A stretch of DNA of 64,000 bases from Ptychodera flava (lineage: Eukaryota > Hemichordata > Enteropneusta > Ptychoderidae). Each line of letters opens with the position of its first letter. The stretch's first letter is position 1. The notes under the pieces were generated by a model, which was not told the DNA's origin, ran no database searches, and worked only from the letters and a program-made list of their open reading frames with translations. Below, in pieces: positions 60,101 through 64,000 of the stretch. The position numbers and the translations under genes are program-made. The stretch covers positions 4,053,501-4,117,500 of the forward strand of contig NC_091932.1 of assembly GCF_041260155.1 (NCBI RefSeq), given 5' to 3'.

Positions 60101-61555
60101 TGAAAGAATCATTTTGCAGCTCTAAAATCAGTTTCTATTGCTTTCCATTCAAATTTGTTTTGGCAGAAGTCATTCAAAGTCAGATATGTTGATCATTATA
60201 CACACGTTTTGTATCAACCTGGAGCAATTCCAAATTTGTAATTCTGAGACATACACTGATGTTTGGTATCCATTCTACTCAGAGAATCTCCCTTAAACAA
60301 TAATCAAAAATTATAATTTTAAATTAAAGTACATGTATTAGTGAAAATCAGCAATGAAAAAAATCACCGACAGAAATTCAGTTGATTCAAATCAAATCAG
60401 TACTTACTGTTTCTCAGTGCCATATCCTTTGTAATTGGCTGCTGCAGATATTGCTACAATGACCAAAGGCAATCCCCAGCCAATCAGGATGTAGTATTTC
60501 AATTTACTTGCTTCACTTCCAAACACCTGGACTACCTTACTATACAGATGTATTCTCCTCCACCAACATCCATGCGAATACAGCCAGGTAACAGAAATGC
60601 AAGATCAGTGCAACACACATGCATGCAACCTGAGGATAAAGAAAGTGATCAAAGAGAAGTAAATGATGTTGTAATATGTCATACTTGCTTATGTAGAGTG
60701 TTCATGTCTTGTGCAACAACAGACAAATTGACCAATTATTCACTAACTTAAGCAGGATATTTTCCCTTTCAAATTTTTCAATTCATAAAGAAGGACACTC
60801 TCTCCAGGAATGCCTGCAATTCTGATGCTGCCTATCCATGGCAATATTCCACTGATTTGAACAATTTTTTGAGTCCTTTGATTTTGATGTGTGTAATTTC
60901 TTGTATACTGTTATAAACATTTCTAAAGGAACAATAGTTGGAGTGTCTCTGGTGAGTATTATACAATGGTTATTTGGACTGAAATCATTTTTCAAACTGT
61001 CCACTTACCCAATTATGTGTTGCATTAATGCCAGCAAGGAACACAACCTGTGCCAGTATGATAGCAATGATCAGATTCTTATGGATGGTAGTACGCTCTG
61101 ATCTCAGTGTGCTGTAGAGAAACAAAGAGGAAATTCAGAACTTTAACCTTTTCACCACCATGGTGTGAATGAAGGGCAGGGACATAGTCAATCATAGTGG
61201 GACCCAATCCCAGAGTTTTCTATGGTAAAGTTGGACCTCTACATAGGGAACAGGGTGAAAAGGTTATAGTCAGCAATATCATGAGTTTAAAAGTACACTT
61301 TCATGCTAGCCAGACCAATCAGTCAGACAATACATGAAAAACCAGTCAATTCTCCTGTGTGTATGTTTTCATGTATGATTCTATTACTATCCATCCTTAC
61401 CAATGCTTTGCTGTACAATTGGAGTCTACAATAGATGGAAATGAGACTTACTCTAACCACTGGAATAAAATGATAGTGAAGAGTAGTGTTGCTATGGAGA
61501 TACCACATCCAATGTATGTGATGATTTCAAGCGCCTTGGCATTGGTTGATGAAAT
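51180..61555 (-). CDS. adhesion G-protein-coupled receptor, C-terminal part (7TM and tail)
   Basis: Ten exons join in frame: 61555-61452, 61111-61009, 60629-60408, 59651-59499, 58344-58176, 57676-57599, 57228-57093, 54673-54600, 54187-54128 and 51200-51180. TM1 is [19 protein letters not shown], then [19 protein letters not shown] (TM2), [20 protein letters not shown] (TM3), [18 protein letters not shown] (TM4), the extracellular [29 protein letters not shown] (TM5), [20 protein letters not shown] (TM6) and [20 protein letters not shown] (TM7). TIHKN, CWL, GLTW and FNSEVR are adhesion GPCR (class B2) hallmarks, nearest in feel to latrophilins. The Ser/Thr-rich tail ends EEEDDVEIVNC. No GAIN domain or GPS is present, so the 5' part lies past the right edge. 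The 60629-60408 exon has 222 bases where 221 would keep frame: one extra base near 60554-60561 interrupts MLVE-[G][11 protein letters not shown]. This may be a sequence error, an allele, or a broken gene. Introns hold several MITEs. Confidence 0.88.
54327..54412. repeat. short tandem repeat in GPCR intron, ~29-bp unit
   Basis: Three units of the form gtttggcccaaa..tattgttatcaatg with small differences. They are followed at about 54440 by an uninterrupted run of 12 G. Confidence 0.7.
54670..54676 (-). promoter_or_regulatory. tandem (NAGNAG) splice acceptor
   Basis: The acceptor of the 54673-54600 exon reads cttcagcag. Splicing after the first cag gives ...[13 protein letters not shown]; after the second it gives ...GSQS-CENLIKDD. 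Both keep frame and differ by one residue. Tandem acceptors of this kind are commonly used side by side in animals; use here is unproven. Confidence 0.5.
55095..55187. mobile_element. 93-bp TTAA-flanked MITE, copy 1
   Basis: ttaaccctttcaccccca at 55095 is mirrored by tggtggtgaaagggttaa ending at 55187. The inner phrase aggtccaactttaccatag also appears, inverted, in the copy at 61143-61267, so both belong to one family. In a GPCR intron. Confidence 0.65.
55361..56916. mobile_element. ~1.5-kb TIR element with internal duplication and CATA microsatellite
   Basis: agctactatagac at 55361 is mirrored by gtctatagtagct ending at 56916. Near each end the phrases cctagggac.tgta.accaaat and aagctgtctgaccagcggtt recur (about 55432 and 56560). 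So do tgaccaaaaatg..aaaaa and gcatatttcatca (55600 and 56473), showing an internal direct duplication about 0.9-1.1 kb apart. A (CATA)n run lies at 56787-56849 between gacgga-type phrases. Noncoding, in a GPCR intron. The target-site duplication is unclear. Confidence 0.5.
56787..56849. repeat. (CATA)n microsatellite
   Basis: About 15 copies of cata, bordered by ggacggacg / gacggacgccggacgg sequence. It is part of the 55361-56916 element. Confidence 0.9.
57076..57228 (-). CDS. alternative terminal exon of the adhesion GPCR
   Basis: The exon starting at 57228 (acceptor tttcttattgcag) can use a donor gtgaga at 57092 and splice on. If it is not spliced there it reads seven further bases of coding sequence to give ...GSQSCENQY and a TAA at 57076-57078. 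A shorter tail lacking ENLIKDDD...VEIVNC would result. The sequence permits both forms; which is used is unknown. Confidence 0.45.
   Translation of the reverse strand, partial: HGGYETANRTTKTAVTSFSSSMQSTDQSDFGRGSPASFNRKGSQSCENQY
61143..61267. mobile_element. 125-bp TTAA-type MITE, copy 2
   Basis: ttaaccttttcaccacca at 61143 is mirrored by gggtgaaaaggttat ending at 61267. It shares accttttcacc/accctttcacc termini and the phrase ctatggtaaagttggacct (inverted) with 55095-55187. It lies in the intron between the exons at 61111-61009 and 61555-61452. Confidence 0.6.
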
Positions 61556-61799
61556 CTACAAAAAGATGAAAAAGATGTATTTTGTTGTTACAGTACTAAT
61601 ATACATTTCACATGAATGCTGTGTAAACATAACACATAGGGCTACAACATTTCAAATTGATGATTTTTCATTTACAATTAAAATTGACAAGTTGTGATTG
61701 ACCTCTACAAAAGGAAAAATGTTAGTACACTAAATATGATGAATTTCTATGAAGGGATAAATTATTATTCATATGGGAAGATTCTATCAACAAATACTG

Positions 61800-62105
61800 T
61801 TCACATGACTTTCAACATAAATGACTGTACATGGCTGTCAATATCAATGACTGTACATGACTGTCAACAACAATGACTGTACATGACTGTCAACATCAAT
61901 GACTGTACATGACTTTCAACATAAATGACTGTACATGACTGTCAATATCAATGACTGTACATGACTGTCAATATCAATGACTGTACATGACTGTCAATAT
62001 CAATGACTGTACATGACTGTCAATATCAATGACTGTACATGACTGTCAATATAAATGACTGTACATGACTGTCAATCTGTATCAATGACTGTACATGAAT
62101 GTCAA
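61800..62105. repeat. 26-bp tandem array
   Basis: About a dozen units of tgactgtcaatatcaatgac followed by tgtaca, with minor variants (ataaatgactg, a cut unit near 62080). Located in the GPCR region upstream of the last visible exon, so probably intronic. Confidence 0.9.
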
Positions 62106-62347
62106 TAAAATAGCGTCAATGACACTGTAGCTCCCATCCTGGACTATTTAGTGTTTGTTCTCTGGTCAGATATTTGAACATGTGTGAAAGGGATAAAGTG
62201 CATGAAGTGAAAATACTTAAATGTAATGTGCTGGAGACAGTGAAATATGTTTAATGTATTTATATTCAGAATATAAAATGGAAAAAATACAGAATATATC
62301 GAATACTGTGATACAACCATTAACTCAACAAGTCATTTACAATGACA

Positions 62348-63943
62348 TAGTCCCCACTTGTAATAGGAGTATTAGTCTTGATGGGGCAGGAAAATGTGGT
62401 CATTAAGAAGTATCACTGGAGTGTATATGTTGAGATCTATGGGCACATAGGTCTATGTCGTTGTTCCCAATTTGAAACACATGAGGCATGTCTAAGTTAT
62501 GGTTCTAAATCGGGAAAAAAGATCAGACCTCTAGCAGTATTGGCCAGCCAAGAAATACATATGCGCATTATAAATGAGGTACAAGATGTGACATCTTAAG
62601 GTCTAATATCCTATCAAAATTGGAGGGTATAGAACTTGTGGTTACTGAGTTATGAATATATACGTATAATCAAGGTCAAAGGTCATCGAGGTCACATGAC
62701 ATTTTGAAAAAAAAAATTATATTGCTAATTAATCCCTATATGCCAAAAAATCAGATCTCTAGCTCTATTCGCTTGCCCAGAATTAGATGTGTACATAATT
62801 AATGAGGTAAAGCATGTGTTGTCATAAGGTCTCCCATCCTACTAAATACAAAGGACATAGCACTTGTGGTTACTTATTTATTGACATAAACATATATTTT
62901 AGGTAAAAGGTCATCGAGGTCACATGACATTTAGTCAAAAAATTTCTCTCCTATAGTTATCCCTATATACCAAAAATCTGACATCCAGCTCTATTGGCTT
63001 GCTCAGAATGAGATATGTGCATAATTATTGAGGTACAGTATGTGGTGTCATAAGGTGTCCAATCATACCAAATATGAAGGGTGTAGCACTTGTGGTTACT
63101 GAGTTATGGAAAAATATGTATATTTGAGGTCAAAGGTCACCGAGGTCACGTGACATTTTGTCAAAAAAATTGTATTGCTAAGTTATCCCTATATACCAAA
63201 AATCAGATATCTAGCTCTATTGGCTCGCTCAAAATTAGATATGCACATAATTAATGAGGTACAATATGTGGCGTCATAAGGTGTCCCATCATACCATACA
63301 TGAAGGGTGTAGCACTTGTGGTTACTGAGTTATGGACAAATATGTATATTTGAGGTCAAAGGTCACCGAGGTCACGTGACATTTGGTCAAAAAAATTGTA
63401 TTGCTAAGTTATCCCTATATACCAAAAATCAGACCTCTAGCTCTATTGGCTCGCTCAAAATTAGATATGCGCATAATAAATGAGGTACAATATGTGGCGT
63501 CATAAGGTGTCCCATCATACCATACATGAAGGGTGTAGCACTTGTGGTTACTGAGTTATGGACAAATATGTATATTTGAGGTCAAAGGTCACTGAGGTCA
63601 CATGACATTTTGTCAAAAAAATTGTATTGCTAAGTTATCCCTATATACCAAAAATCAGACCTCTAGATCTATTGGCTCGCTCAAAATTAGATATGTGCAT
63701 AATTAATGAGGTACAATATGTGGCGTCATAAGGTGTCCCATCATACCATATATGAAGGGTGGTAGCACTTGTGGTTACTGAGTTATGGACAAATATGTAT
63801 ATTTGAGATCAAAGGTCATCAAGGTCACATGACATTTTGTCAAAATATCCGAGATATCTGCATGAACGGATGGACTCACGGATGGACGAACAGACGGACA
63901 TGACCCAATCTATAAGCCCACTGGACTTCATCCGTGGGGACTA
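62348..63943. mobile_element. TIR element filled with 226-bp tandem repeats
   Basis: tagtccccac at 62348 is mirrored by gtggggacta ending at 63943. TA at both outer edges fits a Tc1/mariner-type target site. Inside, acttgtggttact recurs at 62634, 62862, 63088, 63314, 63540 and 63767, spacings 228, 226, 226, 226 and 227, so about six units. Each unit includes aggtcaaaggtcaccgaggt and cacatgacattt. The first two units are the most diverged and the last four almost identical. The right end has cggatggactcacggatgga and gacggacatgacccaatcta. Noncoding; probably in a GPCR intron. Confidence 0.75.
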
Positions 63944-64000
63944 AAAATTGTGTCACTGCATCCTTTTTGCAATATGAATACGATGAGAAACTAAATTTTT

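Noticed and set aside
61800-63943. Regular repeats resembling a CRISPR array
   Set aside because: Units are contiguous with no unique spacers, and the genome is eukaryotic.

Overview
This window is nuclear DNA from an animal, most likely a marine invertebrate. Genes are split by GT-AG introns, the sequence is AT-rich, intergenic and intronic DNA dominates, and transposable elements are dense and varied. A MOLO-1/TPM-domain receptor, an XK-related scramblase and an adhesion GPCR, together with Penelope-like and LINE retroelements, fit a deuterostome such as a hemichordate, echinoderm or lancelet. That placement is inference; no species can be named from the sequence.

Layout. (1) 1391-2982, minus: an unrecognised small spliced gene with a basic-rich middle. 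(2) 3.1-18.6 kb: no convincing gene. This stretch is a mosaic of mobile DNA and repeats: a decayed Penelope-like retroelement between 27-bp inverted repeats (4894-7524), a terminal-inverted-repeat element containing a second TTAA-flanked one (7687-9008), a TAGC-rich foldback element (9360-10790), diverged GGCCAACC repeats (14.0-14.6 kb) and a two-level tandem array (14.94-17.09 kb). (3) 18628-20965, minus: a complete four-exon MOLO-1-like single-pass membrane protein of 295 residues. (4) 21-30 kb: no convincing gene, several microsatellites and a small MITE. (5) 29973-30434: a nearly perfect foldback palindrome without spacer, flanked by a 7-bp direct repeat. (6) 31000-42319, plus: a three-exon XK-related (XKR4/6/7-like) gene of 488 codons. 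Its second intron holds seven copies of an 85-bp unit that includes the end of exon 2 and its splice donor, plus two 5'-truncated LINEs with target-site duplications. (7) 51180-61555, minus: the 3' part of an adhesion GPCR gene (all seven membrane helices and the cytoplasmic tail, ten exons), whose extracellular part must lie beyond the right edge. (8) 61.8-63.94 kb: a 26-bp tandem array and a TIR element made mostly of 226-bp tandem repeats.

The XKR and GPCR genes are tail to tail. The three recognised genes all encode membrane proteins of the cell surface, but nothing in the sequence shows that they work together. The observations most worth following are the tandemly repeated splice donor in the XKR gene, the spacer-free foldback element, a one-base frame disruption in the third visible GPCR exon, two alternative GPCR tails with a tandem (NAGNAG) acceptor, and the nested tandem arrays.
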